NCBI RefSeq assembly: GCF_009193175.1
Contig: NZ_VUKE01000002.1
Span: forward strand, 186,001 to 250,000
Direction: 5' to 3'
DNA length: 64,000 nucleotides
From: Georgenia ruanii
GTDB lineage: Bacteria; Actinomycetota; Actinomycetes; Actinomycetales; Actinomycetaceae
The notes below the pieces were generated by a model. It saw only the letters and a list, made by a program, of their open reading frames with translations, was not told the DNA's origin and ran no database searches. Numbering within the stretch: the stretch's first letter is position 1; each line of letters opens with the position of its first letter. Both the position numbers and the translations under genes were made by a program. This document shows, piece by piece, positions 46,161 to 55,022 of this stretch.

Positions 46161-46367
46161 TCAGGGACGCTCGGCCTCGATCCGCGCGCGGGTGCGCGCG
46201 TACTGCCGCTGGATGTAGTCCTCCAGCGCGGCGGCCTCGACACGCCACTGGTTGCGCCCGCCCACCTGGATGGCCGCCAGCTCCCCGGTGCGCACGAGGA
46301 CGCGCACCTGCGCGACGGACACCGCCAGCTCCTCCGCGACGTCGGCGAGGGTGAGGAAGCGCGCCAT
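46161..46367 (-). CDS. Excisionase/BldC-type HTH DNA-binding protein
   Basis: 68 residues. FLTLADVAEELAVSVAQVRVL followed by a wing (AIQVGGRNQWRVEAAALEDYI) is the MerR-type winged HTH of the excisionase/BldC family, single domain. The 68-residue length equals that of Streptomyces BldC, though the sequence is only related, not identical. It is convergent with the Sm-like gene (2 bp between stops), and its promoter side faces the CpaB-like gene. Confidence 0.88.
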   Translation of the reverse strand: MARFLTLADVAEELAVSVAQVRVLVRTGELAAIQVGGRNQWRVEAAALEDYIQRQYARTRARIEAERP

Positions 46368-46486
46368 GGGCCCATCTTCTCACCGGCCCCGCCCGCTGCG
46401 GCGCATCACCGGGCAGCTGTGGACATCTCGTGGGAGCAAGCGGGCCGGAACAGCACGAGGAGGCACCCAGCGCCGAGGAGTCGCAC

Positions 46487-47182
46487 ATGAGCGGGGACGA
46501 CCTTCACCGGCCCCGGCGCCTGCGCCGGCCCACCTGGCGCGATCCCCGGCTCGGCGTGGGCGTCCTGCTCGTCGCGGCCTCCGTGGCCCTCGGCACGTGG
46601 GCGGTGCGCGACGCCGCCGCCACCACTGCGGTGTACGCCGCCCGGCAGGACCTCACCCCCGGGGACGCCCTCGACGCCGACGCGCTCGTCGTCGCCCACG
46701 TGCGGCTGGGCGCGCCGGAGGCGCACTACCTGCCAGTTGCCGACGGCGTGCCGGTCAGTGCCGTCGCGCTCCGCACCGTCGGTGCCGGCGAGCTGGTGCC
46801 GCGCGCCGCCGTCGGCGCCTCCGAGGCGGTGGACCTGCGCCCGGTGGTGGTCCCGCTGGGCCTGTCCGTGCCGGCCGAGCTCGGCTCGGGTTCCGTCGTC
46901 GACCTCTGGCTCGTCCCGGCGCCGCCCACCGGCGGCATGCAGCCGGAGGCGCCGGCGCCGCCGGAGCTGCTCGCGGCCGACCTCGTGGTCGCCGAGGTCC
47001 TCGAGGACTCCTCGATGTTCACCGGCGGCACCGGGGTCTCCGTGGAGCTGCTCGTGCCCCGGCTGGACCTGCCGGACGTGCTCGGCGCCCTCTCCAGCGA
47101 CGGCCAGCTCGTCGCCGTGCCGACCTTCGGCGGCAAGCCCGGTCCGGCACCCGCGACCGCCGCCGAAGACGAGGCCGGGTGA
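46487..47182 (+). CDS. SAF-domain (CpaB/RcpC-like) protein
   Basis: 231 residues. One membrane helix (about 20-40) and then a SAF domain (VYAARQDLTPGDALDADALV, then LVPRAAVG). This matches CpaB-like pilus assembly proteins, which act at the outer face of the membrane. The ATG at 46487 has GAGGAG; a GTG at 46430 is less likely. Its GTGA overlap leads into the CpaE-like gene. Confidence 0.82.
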   Translation: MSGDDLHRPRRLRRPTWRDPRLGVGVLLVAASVALGTWAVRDAAATTAVYAARQDLTPGDALDADALVVAHVRLGAPEAHYLPVADGVPVSAVALRTVGAGELVPRAAVGASEAVDLRPVVVPLGLSVPAELGSGSVVDLWLVPAPPTGGMQPEAPAPPELLAADLVVAEVLEDSSMFTGGTGVSVELLVPRLDLPDVLGALSSDGQLVAVPTFGGKPGPAPATAAEDEAG

Positions 47183-48708
47183 GGAGCGCCGGCGTGCTGT
47201 TGGCCCTCACCGGTTCCGAGGAGGGCGAGCTCGTGCAGGCGCTCGACGCCCCGGGCACCGGTGTCCGGGTCGTGCGTCGTTGCGCCGACGTGCCCGAGGT
47301 GCTCGCCGCCGCCGCGGCCGGCCTTGGCGCCGTCGCCGTGCTCGCTGCCGACCTGCCGGGAGTCGATCGTCCGACGCTCGCGCGGCTGCGCGCCGCCGGT
47401 GTGCGGACGCTGCTCGTGGCCGGCGCCCATGATCTCGACCGCTGCACCGCCCTGGGGGCCGACGCCGTCGCCCCCGCGGGCACCGCCGCGGCGACGCTCG
47501 CCGACCGGGTGGTGGCCCTCGCGCGGACCCCGGGGCCCGCAGGCGGGGACCCAGCGCCGGCGTCCCACGGCCCGCCTCCTCCGCCGCCGACCGGGGCCGG
47601 CGACGACGAGGCGCTCGGTGCCGCCGATGTCGACGGCGTGCTGCCCGGTGATCTGCCGCTCGAATTCGGCACGGGGGCCGCGGGCGCGCCGATCACGACC
47701 GTGGGCATGGAAGCTCGAGCTGAGCGGTCGGGCCCCACGGGGGCCCTGGGGGAGGGCCGACAGGAGGTCGACGGCGAGCACCCGGCCGACCTCCGCAGCG
47801 AGCGCCCGGCCGACCCTGGCGAAGGGGCCCTGGCAGGCTCCGACGGCGCGCCTTCGGCGACCACCGACGGCCGCGTCGTGGTGGTCTGGGGCCCACCGGG
47901 CGCGCCCGGCCGGACCACCGTGGCCGTCACCCTGGCCGCCGAGCTCGCCGCCCACGGCGACGCGCTGCTCGTCGACGCCGACACCGAGGCGCCCTCGGTC
48001 ACCCAGGTCCTCGGCCTGCTGGACGACGCCTCGGCGATCGCGGTGGCCGCCCGGCAGGCCTCGCACGGGCGGTTGGACGCGGCGACGCTGGCGGGGCTGT
48101 GCCCGGTCGTCGACCGGCGGCTGCGGGTGCTCACCGGCCTCACCCGGGCCGACCGGTGGCGCGAGCTGCCCGCCGCCGCCCTGGAGGTGGTCTGGGAGGC
48201 CGCACGCCGCACGAGCCCGTGGACGGTCGTGGACGTCGGCGCGGGGATCGAGGGCGACGGCGGCCTCGACCCGACGTACGGTCCGCAGCGGCATCAGGCG
48301 ACGCTGTCCGCGCTCGCCGCCGCCGATGTCCTGGTCGTCGTCGGGGCGGGCGAGCCGGTGGGCATGCGGCGGCTCGTGCTGGCGTTGGCCGAGCTGGCCG
48401 ACAGTTCGGTGGTCCGCGGCGAGGTTCAGCGGGTCGTCGTCGTGAACCGGGTGCGGACCTCCGCCGCCGGGCCACACCCGGAACGGTCGATCCTCGAGGC
48501 CCTCGCTCGCTTCGCCGCGGTCACCGACGCCGTTCTCGTCCCTGATGACCGGCCCGCGGTCGACCGGGCCGTCCTGCACGGGCGCACCCTCACCGACGCC
48601 GCGCCCGGCTCGCCCGCCCGACTGGCGCTGCAGCGGCTGGCGGCCCGGCTGGCCGGGCTGCCCGACCCTGCCCGCCGTCGTCGGCTGGGCATGGCGCGTG
48701 GGCGCTGA
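47179..48708 (+). CDS. CpaE/TadZ-like atypical MinD-type ATPase
   Basis: 509 residues. An N-terminal receiver-like domain (VLLALTGSEEGELVQAL) is followed by a disordered Gly/Pro/Ala middle and a C-terminal MinD/ParA-fold domain. The P-loop is deviant: VVVWGPPGAPGRTT, with Arg where MinD/ParA have Lys, as in several TadZ/Ssd proteins. Switch-like ADVLVVVGAGEPV and WTVVDVGAG follow. Likely polar localisation of a Tad pilus or septum-site control. No TadA, TadB or Flp gene is seen next to it. Confidence 0.85.
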   Translation: MRSAGVLLALTGSEEGELVQALDAPGTGVRVVRRCADVPEVLAAAAAGLGAVAVLAADLPGVDRPTLARLRAAGVRTLLVAGAHDLDRCTALGADAVAPAGTAAATLADRVVALARTPGPAGGDPAPASHGPPPPPPTGAGDDEALGAADVDGVLPGDLPLEFGTGAAGAPITTVGMEARAERSGPTGALGEGRQEVDGEHPADLRSERPADPGEGALAGSDGAPSATTDGRVVVVWGPPGAPGRTTVAVTLAAELAAHGDALLVDADTEAPSVTQVLGLLDDASAIAVAARQASHGRLDAATLAGLCPVVDRRLRVLTGLTRADRWRELPAAALEVVWEAARRTSPWTVVDVGAGIEGDGGLDPTYGPQRHQATLSALAAADVLVVVGAGEPVGMRRLVLALAELADSSVVRGEVQRVVVVNRVRTSAAGPHPERSILEALARFAAVTDAVLVPDDRPAVDRAVLHGRTLTDAAPGSPARLALQRLAARLAGLPDPARRRRLGMARGR

Positions 48709-48733
48709 GCCGGGAATCGGAGAGACTACGGCC

Positions 48734-49201
48734 ATGCGCGTCTACCTGCCTGCCACCGCCGCCGACCTGCGCGAGGAGAGGGGCGTGGGGCCCCGGTGGG
48801 CGCACGCCGTCACCGCGGCGCTGCGCGGCGCGCTGCCCGACGAGGACGACGAGGGGCTGGAGATGTCCGCGACGCTGGCCGCGGCGGACGAGTCCGTGGA
48901 GCGGCTCGCCGCGGACGGCTCGGTGCCGCGCCGGATCGTCATCGCCGCGGAGGTGCCCGACGCCTCCGTGCGCGCGCCCGAGGTCCTCGGTGAGGATCAG
49001 CTCGAGACCGCCGTCGAGGTCGTGGCTCCGGTGCCGTGGTCCGCCGTCGTGGCGATCTTCGTCGACGAGCCCGACGCCGCCGACGACGTCGCCGCGGCCG
49101 CCGGCGGGGACGAGGCGGCCCTGGAGCGCGCCGCCGAGCGGGACCTGCTCTGGTACGACGCCGTCGAGCTGGCCGACCTGCGCCGCGAGCTCGCCGGCTG
49201 A
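48734..49201 (+). CDS. DUF6912-like conserved actinobacterial protein
   Basis: 155 residues starting MRVYLPATAADL, a start shared by a family annotated as DUF6912 in actinobacteria. Acidic overall; a C-terminal DLLWYDAVELADLRREL helix. No enzymatic motif seen. The ATG sits 25 bp after the CpaE-like gene with GGAGAG about 11 nt upstream. Function unknown. Confidence 0.75.
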   Translation: MRVYLPATAADLREERGVGPRWAHAVTAALRGALPDEDDEGLEMSATLAAADESVERLAADGSVPRRIVIAAEVPDASVRAPEVLGEDQLETAVEVVAPVPWSAVVAIFVDEPDAADDVAAAAGGDEAALERAAERDLLWYDAVELADLRRELAG

Positions 49202-49266
49202 CTGCACGCGGCTGCGCCTCGGCGGCTGACGGCACAGGTGCGCCTCGGCGGTTGAGTGCACGCGGG
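49196..49266. repeat. About 26-28-bp tandem repeat overlapping a stop codon
   Basis: GGCTGACTGCACGCGG (49196) and GGCTGACGGCACAGG (49224) each lead into TGCGCCTCGGC. A third partial copy starts GGTTGAGTGCACGCG at 49250. The first copy contains the TGA of the preceding gene, so the repeat may have grown from its 3' end. Confidence 0.75.
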
Positions 49267-49338
49267 ACCGCGGGGCGGCACCGGGAGTTGTCAGCCGGAT
49301 CGGGCGCCGGAGCCCGCGCCGTCTGCCACCCTCGGCTC

Positions 49339-49641
49339 ATGACCGCCGTCGGGGTGCTGTTCCTCCTCGCCGGCGCGGCGATGTTCGCGCGGCTCGAGCT
49401 GGTGCTCGCGCGGGCCAACCCGCGGGCGGTGCTACCGACCTGGCGGCGGCCGGCGGTCTTGCCCAGGGCCGCCGGCGCCTGGCGCTTCGGCGGGGTGTTC
49501 TGCGTCATCTACGGTGCCAACCTCGTCGTGGCCGGCCGGACCGCCTGGTGGGTCGGGGTGCTGCTGATCCTCGCGGCGTCGGGGCCCGCCCTGGTGATCC
49601 ACGCCCGGCACGACCGCCGCGTCAGGTTGGCGGCGCCGTGA
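49339..49641 (+). CDS. Small two-to-three-helix membrane protein
   Basis: 100 residues with hydrophobic segments at about 3-18 (VGVLFLLAGAAMFA), 50-66 (FCVIYGANLVVAG) and 72-88 (WVGVLLILAASGPALVI), ending in a basic tail. No recognised family. It lies between the DUF6912-like gene and the convergent sbcC. Confidence 0.6.
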   Translation: MTAVGVLFLLAGAAMFARLELVLARANPRAVLPTWRRPAVLPRAAGAWRFGGVFCVIYGANLVVAGRTAWWVGVLLILAASGPALVIHARHDRRVRLAAP

Positions 49642-49681
49642 GGTCGCCGAGCGGGTCAGCGGCCGTCACGCCCAGTGGTGA

Positions 49682-49698
49682 GGGCACCTGCGGTGCCC
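49682..49698. terminator. Short bidirectional hairpin between convergent genes
   Basis: GGGCACC-TGC-GGTGCCC, a perfect 7-bp stem, 1 nt past the sbcC stop. Confidence 0.55.
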
Positions 49699-49699
49699 G

Positions 49700-52600
49700 T
49701 CACGCCCGCACGGTCAGCGTGGAGGCGCCCGAGGGCAGCCGGCGCACCTCGATCCGCTCGGCGATGCGGTCCTTGAGCTCGGCGACGTGGGAGACGATGC
49801 CGACGGCCCGGCCGCCGTCGCGCAGCCGGCCGAGCTCGGCCATGACGGCGTCGAGGGTGGCGGGGTCGAGCGAGCCGAAGCCCTCGTCGACGAACAGCGT
49901 GCCCAGCTCCACGCCGCCGGCCTCGGCGCGCACGACGTCGGCCAGGCCGAGCGCGAGGCACAGCGAGACGTAGAAGGTCTCCCCGCCGGAAAGGGTGTGC
50001 GGGTCGCGGGGCGCCTCGGTGAGGTGGTCGCGCACCTGCAGGCCGAGCCCGGCCCGGCGCGAGCGCTGCCCGCCCTCCTTCTCGTCGATCCGCTCGAGGG
50101 TGTACCGGCCGTCGGACATGGTGGCCAGCCGGTCGTTGGCCGCGGCGACGACATCCTCGAAGCGGCGCAGCAGCACGTACGTCGCCAGCGTGGTGGCGGT
50201 CTCCGTGCCCTCCCCGGCCGTGGCCAGGGCGGCGGTGCGCAGCACCGGGGCGGTGCGCTCGGCCTGCGCCGCGTGGTCGCCCGCCGCGGCCAGCAGCTCC
50301 GCGCGCGCCGTCGCCGTGTGCGTGGCGCGCACGGCGCACGCGCTGGCCGTCCGGGTCGCGGTGGCCAGGGCGGTCATCGCGTCGCGGTGGGCCTGCTCGG
50401 CGCCCGCGACGTCGGCCTCCTCACCGCCGGTGAGCGCCGCGACCGCCGGCTCGGCCAGCCCGGCGCCGACGCGCGCCCGGGCGGCGTGGTGGTCGAGCAC
50501 CTCTCGCTCGAGGGCGTCGAGGGCCGCCGGGGCGAGGGCGGCCGCGCGGGCGGCCGCGGCGTCGGGCAGGTCGGCGTCCGCCAGGGCCCGGGCGACCTGG
50601 GCCTGCGCCTGCTGCCGGGACCGGGCGGCGCCGTCCGCGGCGCGGCGGGCGTCGAGCAGGGCCGTCGCCGTGGCGGCGCGCGCCTCGAGGGCCTCGGCGC
50701 GGGCGGTCACCGACTCGGCGTCGCCGCGGGCCGCGGCGCAGCGGTCGCGGTCGGCCGCGAGCTGCTCGCGCAGCGCGGCGACCCGCTCGCGCCGGGCGGC
50801 GAGGGAGGCGCGGTCCTCGGTCAGGGCGGCGCTGAGCTCGGCCGTGTGCCGGTCGAACGCGTCCAGCTCGCCCTCGAGCTCCCGCGCCGTGGTGGCCGCG
50901 GCCTCGCAGCGCGCCACCTGCTCCTGCGCGGAGGCCAGCTCCGCGCGGGCGGTCTCGACGTCGCGGTCGTGGGCGGCGGCCCGCAGGCCGGCGATCTGCT
51001 CGGTCAGCGCGGTGACCCGGGTGCGGGCCCGTTCGAGCGCGGTGGTGGCGGCGTCGCGGGCGGCCGCCGCGGCGTCGACGTCGGCGGCGCTGGCGTGCTC
51101 CGGCGCCGTCGCGGCGGGGGAGGGGTGCTCGGTGGCGCCGCAGACGACGCACGGCTGTCCGTCCTCCAGCCGCCCGGCGAGCTCGCCGGCCATCCCGTCC
51201 ACCCAGCGGCGCCGGACCGCGTGCTCGTGGTCCACCGCCTCCCGGGCGGCCCGCACCGCGGCGTCGACGACGGCCTCCGCCTCGAGCAGCGTCGCGGCGC
51301 GCGTGTCGGCCGCCGTGGCGGCGTCGAGCACCGCCGCGGCGGCCCGGGCCGCGTCGCGCGCGGCGGGCAGCCCGGCGGCGTCGGTGCGGGCGTCGGTGAG
51401 GCGGCCGGCGAGAGCAGTGCGCGCGGCGGGCCGGGCGGCGAGAAGCTCCTCGGCCTCGGCTAGCGCCTCGGCGTCGGCAGCGATGCTGCGGGCGGTCGCC
51501 TCGATGCCCACCTCGCGTGTGGGTAGCTCGCGCTCGACCCGCACCAGCGCGGCCAGGGCGCCCTGCTCACCGGTGGCGGCCTCGTGGGCGGCGCGCAGCG
51601 CGGCGAGGTCGGCGCCGTCGGTGGTTGCGGCGAGCAGGTCGGCGTGCGGGCCGGCCGCGGCGTCGGCGAGGGCGGTTGCCAGTGCCCCTTGCGCGGCCGC
51701 GGCGGCGGCCTCCGCCTCGGCCTGGGCGCGCAGCGGGGCGAGGGTGGTCGCCGCCCGGCGGGCCAGACCCAGTCGGTCGGCGGCGGCGCTGACGTGCGGG
51801 TCGTGCTCCGTCAGCCGGGCCTGCTCGGCGAGCAGAGCGGTGCGCCGCTCGAGCAGCGCGGCGAGCGTGCGCACGGTGTCGAGGCGTTCGCGGGCGGTGC
51901 GCTCGGCCGTGCGAGCCTGCTCCTCGGCCGCGGCGGCCCGGGCGGACAGCGCCCCGACCCCGGCGAGCACCGCGGCGCTGCCCTCGGTCAGCGCGGGGAC
52001 GTCGAGGGCGTCGGCCGCGGCGAGGAGGTCGGCCCGCGGCGAGGCCGTCGGGGCACCATCCGTGACTGCCGCCTCGCGTTCGTCGTCGTCGAGCTCGGCG
52101 GCGCGCAGGAACGTCGCCGTCGCGGCCTGGATCTGCCGGCTGCCGCGCTCGAGGTCGGCCCGCGCGGTCCGCGCCATCTCGGCCAGCTGCTTCTGCAGCC
52201 GCTCGTAGACCTCGGTGCCGAACACGTCCTGCAGCACCGCCCGCCGGTCCTCGGGTTTGGCCCGGAGGAACGAGGCGAACTGGCCCTGGGGCAGCACCAC
52301 GGTCTGGGTGAACTGCGTCCGGTCGAGCACGACGATGCGGCCGAGCTCGGTGCCCACCTCCTGCACGTGCGCCGAGACCGCCTCGCCGGCGTCGTCCTCC
52401 ACCGCCGGCAGGCGCCACAGCTTGGCCCGGGCGTTCTGCTGGGTGAAGCCGCCGCCACGCTTCTTGGGCCGCTGGAAAGCGGGCGAACGCCACACCCGGT
52501 AGATGCCCGCGCCGGTGGAGAAGGTCAGCTCGACGAAAGGCTCGACGTCGGGCGCGGCGTGGTCGGAGTGCAGCCGGTCGTCGGAGGCGTGCTCGCCGGC

Positions 52601-52768
52601 GACCTTGCCGTACAGGGCGAAGACGACGGCGTCGATGATCGTGGACTTGCCCGCCCCCGTCGGCCCCTCGAGCAGGAACAGCCCGCCGGCGGAGAGGGTG
52701 TCGAAGTCGATGGTGTGCCGGCCGGGGTAGGGGCCGATGGCCTGCAGGGTCAGGCGGTGGATCCGCAT
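49700..52768 (-). CDS. sbcC: Exonuclease subunit SbcC
   Basis: 1022 residues, SMC-like ATPase of the SbcCD (Rad50/Mre11-type) nuclease. Walker A EGPTGAGKSTIIDAVV near residue 35, long coiled coils, and a zinc hook CVVCG near the middle. The C-terminal lobe has LSGGETFYVSLCLALGLADVV (signature) and LFVDEGFGSLDPATLD (Walker B). Processes hairpins and protein-blocked ends. Start shares a base with the sbcD stop (TGATG). Confidence 0.96.
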   Translation of the reverse strand: MRIHRLTLQAIGPYPGRHTIDFDTLSAGGLFLLEGPTGAGKSTIIDAVVFALYGKVAGEHASDDRLHSDHAAPDVEPFVELTFSTGAGIYRVWRSPAFQRPKKRGGGFTQQNARAKLWRLPAVEDDAGEAVSAHVQEVGTELGRIVVLDRTQFTQTVVLPQGQFASFLRAKPEDRRAVLQDVFGTEVYERLQKQLAEMARTARADLERGSRQIQAATATFLRAAELDDDEREAAVTDGAPTASPRADLLAAADALDVPALTEGSAAVLAGVGALSARAAAAEEQARTAERTARERLDTVRTLAALLERRTALLAEQARLTEHDPHVSAAADRLGLARRAATTLAPLRAQAEAEAAAAAAQGALATALADAAAGPHADLLAATTDGADLAALRAAHEAATGEQGALAALVRVERELPTREVGIEATARSIAADAEALAEAEELLAARPAARTALAGRLTDARTDAAGLPAARDAARAAAAVLDAATAADTRAATLLEAEAVVDAAVRAAREAVDHEHAVRRRWVDGMAGELAGRLEDGQPCVVCGATEHPSPAATAPEHASAADVDAAAAARDAATTALERARTRVTALTEQIAGLRAAAHDRDVETARAELASAQEQVARCEAAATTARELEGELDAFDRHTAELSAALTEDRASLAARRERVAALREQLAADRDRCAAARGDAESVTARAEALEARAATATALLDARRAADGAARSRQQAQAQVARALADADLPDAAAARAAALAPAALDALEREVLDHHAARARVGAGLAEPAVAALTGGEEADVAGAEQAHRDAMTALATATRTASACAVRATHTATARAELLAAAGDHAAQAERTAPVLRTAALATAGEGTETATTLATYVLLRRFEDVVAAANDRLATMSDGRYTLERIDEKEGGQRSRRAGLGLQVRDHLTEAPRDPHTLSGGETFYVSLCLALGLADVVRAEAGGVELGTLFVDEGFGSLDPATLDAVMAELGRLRDGGRAVGIVSHVAELKDRIAERIEVRRLPSGASTLTVRA

Positions 52769-53967
52769 CAGGCGCTCCTCTCCGCGGCCAGGACGGCCTC
52801 GTACGCCTCGCGCAGCACGGCAAGCTCGGCCTGCCGGGCCGGGCGCCCGCCGGCGGCGGCGAGGAACTGGGCCGCGACCTCCAGCGGGTCCTGGGCGCTC
52901 GTCACGGTGGCGGCGGCGCGCTCGCGCACCCGGGCCGGGACGTGCCGGACCACCAGGGCGTGCGGGAAGCGGCGCGCGACCTGCTCCCACAGCTGCTCGG
53001 GCCGCACGTCGTCGGTCACCGTCACCCGCAGCCAGTCCCCGGTGCGGTCGTCGAAGGCGCGGCCGAGCAGCGCGGCGAGCGTGCCGGTGACGTCCCCGAG
53101 GCGGCGCGGCACCGGCGTCGGCACGAGCTCGACCGCGCGCACGCCGTCGGCGCCGAGGTCGACCAGCGCGGTGGACTTGTGGTGCGCGGCCTCGGAGAAG
53201 GAGAACGCCAGCGGGGACCCGGCGTAGCGCATGACCGGGTCGACCCCCTCGCGCCCGACCCGCTGCGGCCCGTGCAAATGGCCCAGCGCCACGTAGTCCA
53301 GCGCGCCGGCGGGCCCGAACACCCCGGAGGGGACGGCGTCGACGCCGCCGACGCGGATGTCCCGCTCGGACTCGCTCGCCGCCCCGCCGGTGACGAAGGC
53401 GTGGGCCAGGAGCATGGCCGGCACCCGGGCGCCGGCCGCCCGGCGGGTGGCCAGGTCGGCGTGGACGCGGCGCAGCGCCGCGGCGGTGACGGCCTCGTGG
53501 GAGCGGGCCGGACGTTCGCGGGCGCCGTCCTCCCCGGTCTCGGTCAGCTCCTCGCGGCTCATGTCCGGGTCGAGGTAGGGCAGGGCGTACACCAGCGCCC
53601 CGGGGGCGCCGTCGGCGTCCGGCAGGACGACCGGCTCGCCCAGCCCGGCGATGCGGCTGCGGACGGCGAGGCGGTCGCGGAAGAGCCCGGCGCCGAAGCC
53701 GAGCCGGGTGGCCGAGTCGTGGTTGCCCGGGGTGAGCACCACTCGGGTCAGGGCGGTGAGGCGGGCGAGGGCGTCGGAGAGCAGCTCGACCGAGGCCACC
53801 GGCGGGACCGCCCGGTCGTAGACGTCGCCGGCGACGACGACGGCGTCGACCCGCTCGGCGCGGACCAGCTCGACCAGGTGGTCGAGGAACGCCTCGTGGG
53901 CCCTGTGCAGGTCCACCCCGTGCAGGGTGCGACCCAGGTGCCAGTCCGAGGTGTGCAGGATCCGCAT
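52768..53967 (-). CDS. sbcD: Exonuclease subunit SbcD
   Basis: 399 residues, Mre11-type calcineurin-like nuclease. Metal motifs HTSDWHLG (4-11), VVVAGDVYDRA, LTPGNHDS and ALGHLHGPQ in order. The ATG at 53967 gives the canonical MRILHTSDWHLG start and has TAGCGT 7 nt upstream. First gene of the sbcDC operon. Confidence 0.96.
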   Translation of the reverse strand: MRILHTSDWHLGRTLHGVDLHRAHEAFLDHLVELVRAERVDAVVVAGDVYDRAVPPVASVELLSDALARLTALTRVVLTPGNHDSATRLGFGAGLFRDRLAVRSRIAGLGEPVVLPDADGAPGALVYALPYLDPDMSREELTETGEDGARERPARSHEAVTAAALRRVHADLATRRAAGARVPAMLLAHAFVTGGAASESERDIRVGGVDAVPSGVFGPAGALDYVALGHLHGPQRVGREGVDPVMRYAGSPLAFSFSEAAHHKSTALVDLGADGVRAVELVPTPVPRRLGDVTGTLAALLGRAFDDRTGDWLRVTVTDDVRPEQLWEQVARRFPHALVVRHVPARVRERAAATVTSAQDPLEVAAQFLAAAGGRPARQAELAVLREAYEAVLAAERSA

Positions 53968-53974
53968 GCTCAGG

Positions 53975-53980
53975 ACGCTA
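53975..53980 (-). promoter_or_regulatory. -10 box of sbcDC
   Basis: On the minus strand TAGCGT is followed by 7 nt and the sbcD ATG. Confidence 0.5.
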
Positions 53981-54138
53981 ACTGTGGGCACCGACATCGC
54001 CCGGCAGGGACACGGCGGGGGCCGGGAGGGTGCGGGGTGTCGTCACCCACACGGGTCCGAAGGGCGGCCGGCAGGCGCCGCGACCGCGCCCGGCGGGGAA
54101 GGGGCCCGCCGGTCGTCGCGGGGCGCGCGGCCGGCGTC

Positions 54139-54945
54139 TCAGTCCTTCTGCGACCCCAGCTGCGCCAGCACCGCCTCGTGCAGCAGCCCGTTGGTCACGA
54201 CGGCGTTGCCGCCCCAGGGCCCGTCGGCGCCGTCGAGGCTGGTGAACCGGCCCCCCGCCTCGGTGACGATCGGGACCAGCGCGGCCATGTCGTACAGCTC
54301 GAGCTCGGGCTCGCAGGCGATGTCGACGGCGCCCTCGGCGGCGAGCATGTAGGACCAGAAGTCGCCGTAGGCGCGGGTGCGCCACACCTGCTGGGCCAGC
54401 CCGAGGAAGGCGCGCAGGCTGCCGCGCTCGGCCCACCCGTCCAGGCTCGAGTAGCTCAGCGAGGCGTCCGCGAGGTCGGCGACCCGCGAGACGTGGATCT
54501 GCCGGGCGTTCGACAACGACCGGCCCGTCCAGGCGCCGGCGCCCTGCGCGGCCCACCAGCGCCGACCCAGTGCCGGCGCGGAGACGACGCCGACGACCAC
54601 CTCGCCGTCCTCGACCAGCCCGATGAGGGTGGCCCACACCGGGACCCCGCGGACGAAGTTCTTCGTGCCGTCGATGGGGTCGATGACCCACTGGCGCGGG
54701 GAGTGCCCGGTCACGCCGAACTCCTCGCCGAGCACGGAGTCGCGCGAGCGGGTGCGGGCGAGCTGGCCGCGCACGATCTCCTCGGCGCTGCGGTCGGCGT
54801 CCGAGACCGGGGTGAGGTCGGGCTTGGTCTCCACCACCAGGTCCAGCGCCCCGAAGCGGGCCATCGTCTGGCCGTCGACCTGGTCGGCGATCACGTGCGC
54901 CAGGCGCAGGTCGTCGGTGTAGCGGCTGGCCCCGGAGATGCTCAT
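54139..54945 (-). CDS. hisN: Histidinol-phosphatase, inositol-monophosphatase type
   Basis: 268 residues. Metal-binding motifs of the IMPase family: EEFGVTG, then WVIDPIDGTKNFVRG with the catalytic DPIDGT, and CEPELELYDMAALVPIV near the end. Actinobacterial members of this subtype hydrolyse histidinol phosphate in histidine biosynthesis. The ATG at 54945 is chosen because TACCGT lies 7 nt upstream; an upstream GTG (54954) overlaps it. Confidence 0.88.
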   Translation of the reverse strand: MSISGASRYTDDLRLAHVIADQVDGQTMARFGALDLVVETKPDLTPVSDADRSAEEIVRGQLARTRSRDSVLGEEFGVTGHSPRQWVIDPIDGTKNFVRGVPVWATLIGLVEDGEVVVGVVSAPALGRRWWAAQGAGAWTGRSLSNARQIHVSRVADLADASLSYSSLDGWAERGSLRAFLGLAQQVWRTRAYGDFWSYMLAAEGAVDIACEPELELYDMAALVPIVTEAGGRFTSLDGADGPWGGNAVVTNGLLHEAVLAQLGSQKD

Positions 54946-54952
54946 GCCTGGC

Positions 54953-54958
54953 ACGGTA
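54953..54958 (-). promoter_or_regulatory. -10 box of hisN
   Basis: Minus-strand TACCGT, 7 nt, then the ATG at 54945. Confidence 0.45.
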
Positions 54959-55022
54959 GCGCCCCGCCACCAAGCGCTCGGCGCGCCGCTCCGGCACGCG
55001 GGCGCAGGTCACGCGGGCGCAC

